NCBI GenBank assembly: GCA_009929795.1
Contig: RZZR01000008.1
Location: forward strand, 1-41,750
Reading direction: 5' to 3'
Origin: Deltaproteobacteria bacterium
GTDB taxonomy: Bacteria; Desulfobacterota; Desulfovibrionia; Desulfovibrionales; Desulfomicrobiaceae
DNA length: 41,750 nt
The notes under the pieces are model-generated. The model had not been told where the DNA came from. It ran no database searches and was given only the letters and a program-made list of their open reading frames with translations. Below, one piece after another: positions 11,271-18,949 of the stretch; within the stretch, counting starts at the first letter, position 1, and every line of letters starts with the position of its first letter. The position numbers were made by a program, and so were the translations under genes.

Positions 11271-11962
11271 ATGGACGGCCTGTCGTTCTGGCACCTAATC
11301 GGGGCAAGTTTTTTTTTGCCTGCATTGGCCTGACCCGGTTCTCAATGTCGGTCGGGTTCCTGTCCCGTCCCCTTGTTTCGGCTCTGCTCTGGGCGGCCAT
11401 GACCGGAGACATGGTCACTCCCATCCTCGTCGCTGTTTTTTTCGAGCTGTTTTGGCTTGACCTTATTCCCGTGGGGACCTTTATCCCCCCCATGGCCTCC
11501 TATGCATCACTGGCAAGCATTGTCACCGTGGAGCGACTGGGCCAACTTCAGGTCATGCAGATCGCCGCCATCATGGCCGCATCGGCTCTCCTGGCCATGA
11601 TTGGTGCCTGGCTCGAATCCAGACAGAGGGTTAGGCAGAATATCAGCTTCAATACTTTGCTGGCCTGGAGCCGGAGGGGGATGACGGAACGATATCGTCC
11701 AGAGCGTCTGGTCTTGAAGTCCATTCTTCAACAGCTGGCTATGCACGGAGCGTTTTTTTTCGTTTCTGTCTGGGCCTTGATCACCTTTGGTGGCATGGCT
11801 GTGGCGTTGGTCCCGGACATGGAATGGATGAACTGGAACGTTTTGTGGCTGTTCGCCAGCCTCGGAGGTTTGCTATCCCTGCGGATCGCCAAGGCCTACG
11901 CGGTGTTTGGACTTTCATGCTGCCTTGTAGCCCTGGTTTTTTTGTCTATGACCTTGACCTGA
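11271..11962 (+). CDS. PTS mannose-type IIC permease, frameshifted in a T9 run
   Basis: Integral membrane IIC subunit of a mannose-type PTS. Translation from the ATG at 11271 gives MDGLSFWHLIGASFF and then meets a TGA at 11331 because the T tract at 11309-11317 has nine Ts. With one more T, or with a -1 slip on the U_UUU_UUU heptamer, the frame reads FFFACIGLTRFSMSVGFLSRP and continues to 11962, giving about 230 aa with a complete first membrane helix. The intact downstream frame opens at ATG 11345 (205 aa) but would lack the N-terminal segment. Explanations are sequencing error in a homopolymer, phase variation, transcriptional slippage or programmed frameshifting. The IIA and IIB genes upstream are intact. 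No IID gene follows. Confidence 0.78.
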
Positions 11963-12085
11963 GCTCGACATCGGGCTCAAAAATAATGCTTGGCAGCGGC
12001 GCTTCATTGTGATATTTAGCACAAGCTTTCCTGACTCTCGGAAAGTTCCCGATCCGTACATTCATTTTTTTGAGGAGGTTTCGTA

Positions 12086-13009
12086 ATGGCAGTGTATGTT
12101 TTTGGTCACAAGAATCCCGATTCCGACACCGTTTGTAGCGCCATCGCCCTTGCCGACCTGAAGAGCAAGCTGGGCGTGGAGTGTGTTCCCGTGGCCCAGG
12201 GAGAGATTAACCCCGAAACGGCCTTCATCCTGAAGAAATTCGGTGTGGCCGCTCCGGCTGTAAAGACTTCGTTCGCCGGCGAGAAGGTTTTCCTCGTTGA
12301 CACCTCCGATTTGGCTCAGTTGCCCGACGACATCGCCAAGGCCGAGGTTCTGGGCGTTGTCGATCATCACAAGCTGGGCGACCTGACCACCCCCAACCCC
12401 TTGGAGTGCTGGATTTGGCCCGTGGGCTGCACGGCCACTGTACTCAAGGCAATGTACGATTTTTTTGGCGTCGAGATTTCCAAGCCCATGGCCGGGATCA
12501 TGCTTTGCGCCATCCTGAGCGACACAGTCATCTTCAAGTCCGCCACCTGCACGGACAAGGACAAGGAAGCCGCCGCCGCCCTGGCCAAGATCGCTGGCCA
12601 GTCAGATCTGCAGGCCCTGGGCATGGAAATGTTCAAGGTCAAGTCCGCCGTTGAGGGCACTCCTGCTCGCGAGCTCGTCCTGCGCGACTACAAGGATTTC
12701 AAGATGAGCGGCAAGGTCGTCGGCATCGGCCAGCTCGAAGTCGTTGATCTGTCCATCCTGGACGGCGTGAAGCCGGCCCTGGTCGAGGACATCAATAAGC
12801 TCAAGGGCGAGAAGGGTAACCACTCGGTCTTTTTGCTCTTGACCGACATCATGAAGGAAGGCTCCGAGATGCTCATCGTCTCTGACGATGAGTCCGTGGT
12901 TGAGAAGGCCTTTGGCGTCAAGCCCGCAGGCGGCAAGGTCTGGTTGCCCGGGGTCATGAGCCGTAAGAAGCAGGTCGTTCCCAATTTCGAGAAGGCCTTT
13001 GCCGGTTAA
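12086..13009 (+). CDS. ppaC: Manganese-dependent inorganic pyrophosphatase
   Basis: Family II soluble pyrophosphatase of the DHH superfamily, hydrolysing PPi to phosphate. In sulfate reducers PPi removal pulls sulfate activation to APS forward. The 307-aa product has FGHKNPDSD at residues 6-14 (metal-binding His and Asp residues), the DHH motif in GVVDHHKL and the C-terminal DHHA2 substrate-binding domain with SRKKQVVP. A strong GAGGAGG precedes the ATG. Codon use is more biased to GCC, AAG and CTG than in neighbours, consistent with high expression. A strong terminator follows at 13034-13070, and the IIC gene ends 123 bases upstream, so it is probably a single-gene unit. Confidence 0.96.
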   Translation: MAVYVFGHKNPDSDTVCSAIALADLKSKLGVECVPVAQGEINPETAFILKKFGVAAPAVKTSFAGEKVFLVDTSDLAQLPDDIAKAEVLGVVDHHKLGDLTTPNPLECWIWPVGCTATVLKAMYDFFGVEISKPMAGIMLCAILSDTVIFKSATCTDKDKEAAAALAKIAGQSDLQALGMEMFKVKSAVEGTPARELVLRDYKDFKMSGKVVGIGQLEVVDLSILDGVKPALVEDINKLKGEKGNHSVFLLLTDIMKEGSEMLIVSDDESVVEKAFGVKPAGGKVWLPGVMSRKKQVVPNFEKAFAG

Positions 13010-13033
13010 GACAACCCGTCAATGATCCTTTGA

Positions 13034-13070
13034 GGGCCCGCTCCGGTTTTGGCCGAGGCGGGCCCTTTTT
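13034..13070 (+). terminator. Intrinsic terminator after ppaC
   Basis: GGGCCCG (13034-13040) pairs with CGGGCCC (13059-13065), with further pairing inside the loop, followed by five Ts. It ends 20 bases before the tatD start codon. Confidence 0.85.
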
Positions 13071-13090
13071 CGTGGAGAGAGGAGGGTCGC

Positions 13091-13879
13091 GTGTTTCTTG
13101 TGGACGCCCATTGTCATCTTCAGGATGGCCATCTGCGTTACGGACTGGACCAGGCCATGGACCGGGCCCGCAGGGCCGGGGTCGGTCTTTTGTTTTGCAA
13201 CGGCACGGCCGAGGACGATTGGGACTACGTTCTCTCCCTTCCCGTGAGGCATTCCGAGGTGTTGCCCTGGCTGGGACTGCACCCGTGGTTCGTGGATGAG
13301 GCTCGACCAGGCTGGCAGGAAAGGCTTGAACGTCTTCTGGGTGACGGAGTCTGCGGCCTGGGAGAGATCGGGCTGGACCGCGCGGTGGAGGGGGCCGATG
13401 TCGATCGTCAGGAAGAGGCTTTTGTGGCTCAGCTCAGGCTGGCATCTAAACACCGGCTTCCAGTGTCCATCCATTGCCGCAAGGCTTGGGAACGACTTGT
13501 TGCCTTGCTTCGGGCCGAGGGAGGGCTCAGGTACGGGGGCATTGTTCACTCCTATGCAGGTTCGGCCGAGATGGTTCCGGTTCTGGAGGCCCTGGGATGT
13601 TCCATCTCCTTTTCCTGCTCCTTGACCAGACCGAATAACAAAAGGGCCCGAAGGGCCTGTCGATATGTGTCCATGGACAGACTGCTGGTGGAGACTGACA
13701 GCCCGGCCATCGCCCCGGAAGGGGTGGAGAGGGATCGCAACGAGCCGGAGAATTTGGTCTTGGTGGTGCGGGCGCTGGCGCAACTTCTGAATCTGTCTCC
13801 GGACGATGTGGCCGGGACCACAGCATCCAACGCGAACGGGTTGTTGCCGGAGTCCTGTCGAATAACGATCAGGCCGTGA
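13091..13879 (+). CDS. tatD: TatD family metal-dependent hydrolase
   Basis: TIM-barrel metallo-hydrolase of the TatD DNase family, generally associated with 3'-5' exonuclease activity on damaged DNA. The 262-aa product shows the metal ligands in DAHCHLQD at the N-terminus, the Glu in GLGEIGLD, His in VSIHCRKAW, His in IVHSYAG and Asp in VETDSP. The GTG at 13091 is chosen because GGAGG lies five bases upstream and because the family starts at this strand; a longer ATG frame at 13049 would overlap the ppaC terminator. Its 3' end overlaps the convergent mqnA gene by 11 bases. Confidence 0.9.
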   Translation: MFLVDAHCHLQDGHLRYGLDQAMDRARRAGVGLLFCNGTAEDDWDYVLSLPVRHSEVLPWLGLHPWFVDEARPGWQERLERLLGDGVCGLGEIGLDRAVEGADVDRQEEAFVAQLRLASKHRLPVSIHCRKAWERLVALLRAEGGLRYGGIVHSYAGSAEMVPVLEALGCSISFSCSLTRPNNKRARRACRYVSMDRLLVETDSPAIAPEGVERDRNEPENLVLVVRALAQLLNLSPDDVAGTTASNANGLLPESCRITIRP

Positions 13880-14762
13880 TGCCTCTGGAGGGAGGAGTGT
13901 CCCGCCACCAGGAAAGTGCAGGCGTTGTCGGAATGAGGCCGAGCTGTCGGCAGAGGGCGCCAAAGACGACCAGACCAGCCATCTCGTCAGGGCCCAGACC
14001 GTAGGCCATGGATCGCCAATAGGTCTCGGCCTCCTGAGGGGAGAGCCAGTCCGGAATCTCAGGATGTCTGGCCAAGGTGGCGAGGCACCGGTCCATGTCG
14101 GTCACGGTCTCAGTCAGGGCCTGGGAAAATTCCTCAAGGAATTGTCTTTTCTTGCCCATCAATCCTCTGCGGACGATCCAGACGGCAAAGACGAAGGGCA
14201 AGCCGGTCATGGCCCGCCACTCGCGGCCCAGATCAAGGATGACCCAGCCTTTGGGCGGGTTCAAGGTCAGCCTGAGGGCGTGGTCTCCAATTTCGAGGGA
14301 CGGAATGGGTTTGCTGGTTGCCGTTCCCGGGGGAGCGAGGACGATATTCGGTTCCGGAAGATTCCAGTGTAGCCGCCAAAGAATGCGAACCAGAGCCGAG
14401 GAGGTTGCCGAGGCCGTGGTCAATTGGAGCGGAGCGTCCTCGGAGGCCATGAAAGCGGCCAAGTCGGCCGTGGGGACCGGGGTGGCCAGAACTACGCTCT
14501 GGACCTCCTGCCGACTGGAGATGCCCGCCCCGGGGAGAAGCCGATAGGCTTCAGGCCGGGCAAGGTATTCAAAGGATGACGAAGGGGAGACGTCGACGTC
14601 CCCTCGAGCCAGAAGGTTGTTCAGTTCGTTGGGATGACCGGAAATCAGGCGATAGCGATTGGACTGTAGCCCCAGACGTTCTTTCAAAAGAGCGAATACC
14701 GGAAGAACGTTCAAGTAACTGATGCGGCCGATGTTCAAGATCGGCGGTCGGTCGATGCTCAT
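13869..14762 (-). CDS. mqnA: Chorismate dehydratase MqnA (futalosine pathway)
   Basis: Converts chorismate to 3-[(1-carboxyvinyl)oxy]benzoate, the first step of the futalosine route to menaquinone. The 297-aa product has a periplasmic-binding-protein-like fold with the family N-terminus IGRISYLNVLPVF, the DVDVSPSSSFEYLA segment and the substrate-cleft region GISSRQEVQSVVL. The ATG at 14762 is used; longer in-frame starts run back through the adk gene and are spurious. A bidirectional terminator separates it from adk upstream. Menaquinone is the expected quinone of sulfate reducers. Confidence 0.9.
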   Translation of the reverse strand: MSIDRPPILNIGRISYLNVLPVFALLKERLGLQSNRYRLISGHPNELNNLLARGDVDVSPSSSFEYLARPEAYRLLPGAGISSRQEVQSVVLATPVPTADLAAFMASEDAPLQLTTASATSSALVRILWRLHWNLPEPNIVLAPPGTATSKPIPSLEIGDHALRLTLNPPKGWVILDLGREWRAMTGLPFVFAVWIVRRGLMGKKRQFLEEFSQALTETVTDMDRCLATLARHPEIPDWLSPQEAETYWRSMAYGLGPDEMAGLVVFGALCRQLGLIPTTPALSWWRDTPPSRGITA

Positions 14763-14781
14763 GACGTCTGGAAATGAAAGG

Positions 14782-14807
14782 AAAAGGGCGGGAAGACCCG
14801 CCCTTTT
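14782..14807 (-). terminator. Intrinsic terminator between adk and mqnA
   Basis: AAAAGGGCGGG and CCCGCCCTTTT flank a four-base loop. It ends 26 bases after the adk stop and could work in both directions. On the minus strand it would stop adk transcripts before mqnA. Confidence 0.85.
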
Positions 14808-14832
14808 CGTATCAGGTCTTGGTTGACCGGGC

Positions 14833-15504
14833 CTAGTCGAGCTGGGCCAGGAGAGTGTCCTTGATGGCTTCGATGGTGCCCTTGCCATCCAACTCAATGT
14901 ATTTGAAGCCCATTTTGGGGGCCAGATCCTTGTAGAAATAGGATGCGGCCAGGGTGCCCTGCTTGGTGTCGTAGTAGATGTCGTGGCGCTTGTTGATGGC
15001 CTCTTCGTCCTGGTCGTCGGACCGGGCCTTGAGTTCACCGCCGCAGACCCGGCATTTGCCGTCCTTGGGAGCAATAGCCGGGATGTCGACGTTGTTCGGA
15101 TGATTGGCGTCGTTGACGCACAGGCGCCTACCCATGATCCGGGCCTTGGCCACCTCGCGCGGGAGCAGGATCTCAATGACGTAGTCAAGTTTGACTCCGT
15201 CGGCCTGCAGGGCGGCCCAGAGCTTTTGGGCCTGGACTATGGAGCGGGGGAATCCGTCCAAGAGCCAGCCCTTGGCCCCGGACTGCTTCAGGACGTCGAG
15301 AACCATGGGAATGGTGATGTCGTCGGGGACGAGTTCGCCGCGGTCTATGTATTCCTTGGCCTTTTTGCCCAGCTCGGTACCCCCTCCGATGTGTTTGCGG
15401 AAGATGGCTCCGGATTCGATGTGGTCGAGGTCGTATTTTTTCTTCACCAGGGAACCCTGGGTTCCTTTGCCGCTACCGTTGGGTCCAAAAATCAAAATGT
15501 TCAA
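14833..15504 (-). CDS. adk: Adenylate kinase
   Basis: Cytoplasmic phosphotransferase that interconverts ATP plus AMP with two ADP; in sulfate reducers it also recycles the AMP made during APS reduction. The 223-aa product has the P-loop FGPNGSGKGTQ (7-17), the AMP-binding GAIFRKH, the DGFPRS motif and a long LID with CRVCGGEL, which may give a partial metal site. The start codon is TTG at 15504, supported by AAGGAGG eight bases upstream (15513-15519). A terminator lies 26 bases after the stop. The promoter and an inverted repeat lie just upstream. Confidence 0.95.
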   Translation of the reverse strand: MNILIFGPNGSGKGTQGSLVKKKYDLDHIESGAIFRKHIGGGTELGKKAKEYIDRGELVPDDITIPMVLDVLKQSGAKGWLLDGFPRSIVQAQKLWAALQADGVKLDYVIEILLPREVAKARIMGRRLCVNDANHPNNVDIPAIAPKDGKCRVCGGELKARSDDQDEEAINKRHDIYYDTKQGTLAASYFYKDLAPKMGFKYIELDGKGTIEAIKDTLLAQLD

Positions 15505-15517
15505 TATATTGTCCTCC

Positions 15518-15535
15518 TTGAGAAAAATTTCTCAA
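15518..15535 (-). promoter_or_regulatory. Perfect inverted repeat at the adk transcription start
   Basis: TTGAGAAA-AA-TTTCTCAA (8 bp arms, 2-base centre). It covers the predicted adk transcription start and touches the Shine-Dalgarno, so it may be an operator or a 5'-UTR hairpin. Confidence 0.4.
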
Positions 15536-15536
15536 A

Positions 15537-15565
15537 TGTCTATCCGCGGCGGCCCCGGCTGTCAA
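15537..15565 (-). promoter_or_regulatory. Candidate adk promoter
   Basis: On the minus strand TTGACA (15560-15565), a 17-base spacer and TAGACA (15537-15542). The -35 is perfect and the -10 matches consensus at only three positions. Confidence 0.5.
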
Positions 15566-15662
15566 TGGGCAAGACATTCAAATTGAAGTCGGCTCCGGAT
15601 AGTGGTACTTGGAAGGCAAAGGGTACGTGCAAGATGACCGCAGAAGCCCCAAGGAGTGATCG

Positions 15663-16433
15663 ATGGCGCACGATCTTGAAGGATTTGTTGACGAGTTGAC
15701 GGCCGAGGGGCTCAAGGAGGCCGCGGACACCTTTTTTGGCCGCCGAAAGGATCTGGAGTCGGACTTGGAAGTCTTACAGTCCCAGGCGAAGAAGGTCGAA
15801 ACGCTGGGTAAGGAGGCCTGCACGACCTTGGCGAGACTGCATTTTCTCCTTCTGGAGGGCATGGGAGTGCCGATGCTCTACGACGGATTGCACCTCACTC
15901 CACCCGCCGAGCGGGACGTGCCTCGATCCGGGCATTGGCCTCCGGGGTCGAAGATTTGCATTCCCAAGGCCATGACCAAAAAGGGGAGGTACGTCGGAGT
16001 GGTCCTGAAGGCCTACGATTCGGCCCAAAAAGCTGTCAACGACTATCTCCATGGACGTATCAGCGCTGATCCCCACTGCCCGGGGCGCAAACTGCTCAGC
16101 CCCAATCTGGAGCAGATGAAAATTCGGTTTGCCAAGATCAACGCCGAGGTGGCCAACCTGAACGAACACTATCGGGCCTCGGATGTTCTTTTATTCGCCA
16201 AGCGTCTGGACGTCCAAAAAATGGAGGCCGAAGACAACCTGGGGGGCGGTGGACAGTACACCCTGGACAAGGAGCTGTCCTTCGAGCCTCTGGTCTGGGA
16301 CGATCTGGGGTTGCCCGACCTTCCGGACCTGCCGAAGACGGCCAAGGCCGAGGGATGCCTACGCGACATGGCAGGCAGGCTCTTCAAGGAAGACAAGCAT
16401 CACGCCGAGGCCGTCTTGGCCCGGATCGGATGA
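15663..16433 (+). CDS. Conserved hypothetical protein, predicted helical and cytoplasmic
   Basis: I do not recognise a characterised family. The 256-aa product has no signal peptide or membrane segment. Residues about 1-65 (with LESDLEVLQSQAKKVETLG) and 145-200 look alpha-helical with coiled-coil character. Between them is a Pro-rich stretch with HLTPPAERDVP and PPGSKICIPKAM. A Gly run (DNLGGGGQYT) and a Pro/Leu/Asp repeat-like patch (LGLPDLPDLPK) follow. AAGGAG lies six bases before the ATG, so translation is well supported. It precedes the MscS-type channel gene by 36 bases and may be cotranscribed with it. Function cannot be inferred from sequence alone. Confidence 0.8.
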   Translation: MAHDLEGFVDELTAEGLKEAADTFFGRRKDLESDLEVLQSQAKKVETLGKEACTTLARLHFLLLEGMGVPMLYDGLHLTPPAERDVPRSGHWPPGSKICIPKAMTKKGRYVGVVLKAYDSAQKAVNDYLHGRISADPHCPGRKLLSPNLEQMKIRFAKINAEVANLNEHYRASDVLLFAKRLDVQKMEAEDNLGGGGQYTLDKELSFEPLVWDDLGLPDLPDLPKTAKAEGCLRDMAGRLFKEDKHHAEAVLARIG

Positions 16434-16469
16434 ACGACACCGAGCAATGACAAGGAAAAGGAAGAGGGC

Positions 16470-17954
16470 ATGGACCTGATTCGAGACTATCTGGGACCGA
16501 TAAACATCGAAATACTGTTGGTCCTGGGTCTGCTGGCCTTAGGCTATCTGGCGACGACCCTGGTCTTCAACTTCTTCATCCGCCGCCGGGCCATGACCGG
16601 GACCGGGGCCCGATTCATCAAGTGGCTATTCCTGCTCATCCTGCTGGTCATCCTGGACCGACTGGTGCTTCCCAAGCTGAAGAACGAACTTCTCGGCAAG
16701 GCCATATTCATTCTGGAGCTCGGGGCACTGTGGATGCTGGTGCGGCAATTCATCGACGGGTTCTACGTCGATGTGTACCTAAAGGTCATCAAAGGCCGTC
16801 AGGTGAACCACATCCTGGTGGATCTCTTCAAGTTCCTTTTTCTCCTGGCCGTCGCCGTCTGGGGGATCAAGGAGATTTTCGACATCAACCCCGGGTCGAT
16901 CCTGACTTCTTCGGCCATCCTGACTGCCGTCATCGGTTTTGCCATGCAGGACACAATCGGCAGCCTCATTTCCGGTCTGCTGATTCAGATGGAAAAACCT
17001 TTCGATCTCGGGGAGTGGATTTCTGTGGCCGGACGTGAGGGGAAGGTCGTGGAGGTCACTTGGCGGTATACCAAGATCGAGACTATCAGCCGGGACTACA
17101 TTCTGGTTCCCAACAACAGCATTTCAAGGGACACTCTTATCAATTTCAACCGGCCCATGCGCGAGGTTCGCAGAGAAATTCGGATATCGGCGGATCTGTC
17201 CACCCCGCCGGTCAAGGTCAAGTCGGCCATTGCCGAGGTCCTGGATAAAAGTCCGGCCGTTTTGAAGGACCCCAGGCCCATCATCCGGTTGACCGGTTTC
17301 TTTGACTACCGGGCCGAGTATCTGGTCATGTTTTACGTCCGTCAGTTTGATCACGCTAGGCGGGCCATTGACGAGCTGAACACATCCATCTGGTACCAGT
17401 TCCAGAGTCAGGGGATCGTCATACCCCTGCCCAGACAGGAAGTGGTTCTCCGGCGTCCGGAGAAACCAGAATCGGTCGACCATGTGGTCGCTTTTCTCCA
17501 GTCCACGGATTTGTTCCAGGGCATGGGCAAGGATGAGCTGGAGATGCTGGTCCGGTCCGGCAGTCGGCGGGTCTACCCTCCTGAGACAAAGATCGTCTCG
17601 GTGGGGGACAGGGACTGCAATCTGTTCATCATCGTCCAGGGGCGCGTCCGGGTGGTCCACGCTGGAAAGGAAGTGGCGGTCATCGAGTCCGGAAACGTCT
17701 TTGGGGAGATCGCCCTCTTGACCGGGGAACCAAGGACGGCCGATGTTGAGACCCTGGAAACCACCCATTGTTTGATCATCGATCAGGAAGGGTTCAGAAT
17801 GGTCCTGGAAAAAAATCCGAACATCATCGCCAACATCAGGCGGCTCTTCGAGGAAAGAAGGGCACTGGCCTCCAAGCAGGGGGGAGGGGCTAAGGCCGGA
17901 GTCGTGGAAGCTGGGACTTTATTTCAGATGTTCAGGAAGATCTTCATGTCCTGA
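16470..17954 (+). CDS. MscS-family mechanosensitive channel with C-terminal cyclic-nucleotide-binding domain
   Basis: Inner-membrane channel predicted to open on hypo-osmotic tension, with an added regulatory domain. The 494-aa product has three to four N-terminal membrane segments (about 14-36, 47-65, 72-92 and 118-137), then the MscS pore helix and beta domain (ILTAVIGFAMQDTIGSLISGL, then LGEWISVAGREGKVVEV and LVPNNSISRDTLINF). From about residue 345 to 470 is a cyclic-nucleotide-binding fold with the phosphate-binding cassette GNVFGEIALLTGEPRTADV. That cassette keeps the Gly-Glu and the Arg that contact the cyclic nucleotide. Ligand gating by cAMP or cGMP is inference. The gene converges on rnhA, with only eight bases between the stops. 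Confidence 0.92.
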   Translation: MDLIRDYLGPINIEILLVLGLLALGYLATTLVFNFFIRRRAMTGTGARFIKWLFLLILLVILDRLVLPKLKNELLGKAIFILELGALWMLVRQFIDGFYVDVYLKVIKGRQVNHILVDLFKFLFLLAVAVWGIKEIFDINPGSILTSSAILTAVIGFAMQDTIGSLISGLLIQMEKPFDLGEWISVAGREGKVVEVTWRYTKIETISRDYILVPNNSISRDTLINFNRPMREVRREIRISADLSTPPVKVKSAIAEVLDKSPAVLKDPRPIIRLTGFFDYRAEYLVMFYVRQFDHARRAIDELNTSIWYQFQSQGIVIPLPRQEVVLRRPEKPESVDHVVAFLQSTDLFQGMGKDELEMLVRSGSRRVYPPETKIVSVGDRDCNLFIIVQGRVRVVHAGKEVAVIESGNVFGEIALLTGEPRTADVETLETTHCLIIDQEGFRMVLEKNPNIIANIRRLFEERRALASKQGGGAKAGVVEAGTLFQMFRKIFMS

Positions 17955-17962
17955 TCGGAGGG

Positions 17963-18451
17963 TTAGCCCTCGTACCCTTCATCCTTCGACAGGTCGGGCC
18001 GCATGGCCGCGGCCTTGGCCAGTTCGTCGCAGCGTTCGTTCTCGGGCAGGCCGGCATGAGCCTTGACCCACTCGAAACGGACCTGGTGGGTGTCGAGCAA
18101 AGGAATGAGCCGCTCCCAGAGATCCCGGTTCTTGACCGGTTTCTTGTCCGACGTCTTCCATCCGTTCTTCAACCAGTTCTTGACCCATCCCTTGCCGATG
18201 GCGTCGTGCAAGAGCCGCGAATCGGTCCGAACAACGGCCTTGGCCGGTCGTGTCAGAGCCTCCAGGGCCATGATGGCGGCCAGAATCTCCATGCGGTTGT
18301 TAGTTGTCCGAGCAAATCCGCCGGAAATTTCCCTGCGTTTGTTCCCATAGCTCAGGACAGCTCCGTACCCGCCGGGGCCCGGGTTACCCAGGGATGACCC
18401 GTCGGTGTGGATCATGACCACGCCGGGTTCAGGATTCCGGCTGACGTTCAT
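17963..18451 (-). CDS. rnhA: Ribonuclease HI
   Basis: Cleaves the RNA strand of RNA-DNA hybrids (R-loops, Okazaki primers). The 162-aa product contains the four acidic catalytic residues: Asp in [14 protein letters not shown], Glu in [10 protein letters not shown], Asp in VVRTDSRLL and the C-terminal Asp in NERCDELA. The basic handle [20 protein letters not shown] is of the E. coli type. The ATG at 18451 has GGAGG six bases upstream, although it lies 23 bases inside the end of the preceding gene, suggesting coupling. Confidence 0.96.
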   Translation of the reverse strand: MNVSRNPEPGVVMIHTDGSSLGNPGPGGYGAVLSYGNKRREISGGFARTTNNRMEILAAIMALEALTRPAKAVVRTDSRLLHDAIGKGWVKNWLKNGWKTSDKKPVKNRDLWERLIPLLDTHQVRFEWVKAHAGLPENERCDELAKAAAMRPDLSKDEGYEG

Positions 18452-18935
18452 AGACGGCCTCCATTTCTACAAAAAAGCGTTCAAGGACGTGAACGAGCCC
18501 TTCGGGCCAGGTGTCGGCCTCGAAGTGCTCGGACATGTCGTTTTTCATGTCTTCAACGAATTTGAGGCCGATGGCCCGCCCGACGAGAGGTGGCAGCTCG
18601 ATGACGAGCCGCCTGTTGTCGGGACTGAGGCCGATGAAGACCGTATTGCGATCTCCCGTCGGAGGCTGGGGAAGGTCGTGGGTGATCTTGATGGTCAGCA
18701 TCAGTCCGTATTTGGTGCGGAGCATGCGGCCCATGTTTTTGATCCATGTCATCCGGTCCTGTTCCAGCGTATTGGTCTGATCAAAGATGACCTGCTGATC
18801 GAGGATTTTTTCCATGCTCCGGTTCGAGTGCTGCCAAAAGAGCAGGCCGCTGACCATGAAAATGGCCATCAGGGCCAGCATGCGGGCCACGGTCCGCACG
18901 GCCCGGGTGTGAGATTGGGGCCTGAGGTCGAGCAT
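18429..18935 (-). CDS. Membrane-anchored TPM-domain-like protein
   Basis: The 168-aa product has a single N-terminal membrane segment (about residues 17-37, [18 protein letters not shown]). It is followed by a soluble domain resembling the TPM (TLP18.3/Psb32/MOLO-1) fold: [32 protein letters not shown] and the terminal amphipathic helices. TPM proteins are generally membrane-tethered extracytoplasmic modules; an activity is not established for this one. The ATG at 18935 is chosen because GGGAG lies six bases upstream. It sits 14 bases after the phosphohexomutase stop and overlaps rnhA, so the three form a minus-strand operon. The family assignment is from pattern memory only. Confidence 0.65.
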   Translation of the reverse strand: MLDLRPQSHTRAVRTVARMLALMAIFMVSGLLFWQHSNRSMEKILDQQVIFDQTNTLEQDRMTWIKNMGRMLRTKYGLMLTIKITHDLPQPPTGDRNTVFIGLSPDNRRLVIELPPLVGRAIGLKFVEDMKNDMSEHFEADTWPEGLVHVLERFFVEMEAVYERQPES

Positions 18936-18949
18936 GGGCGGCTCCCTTT

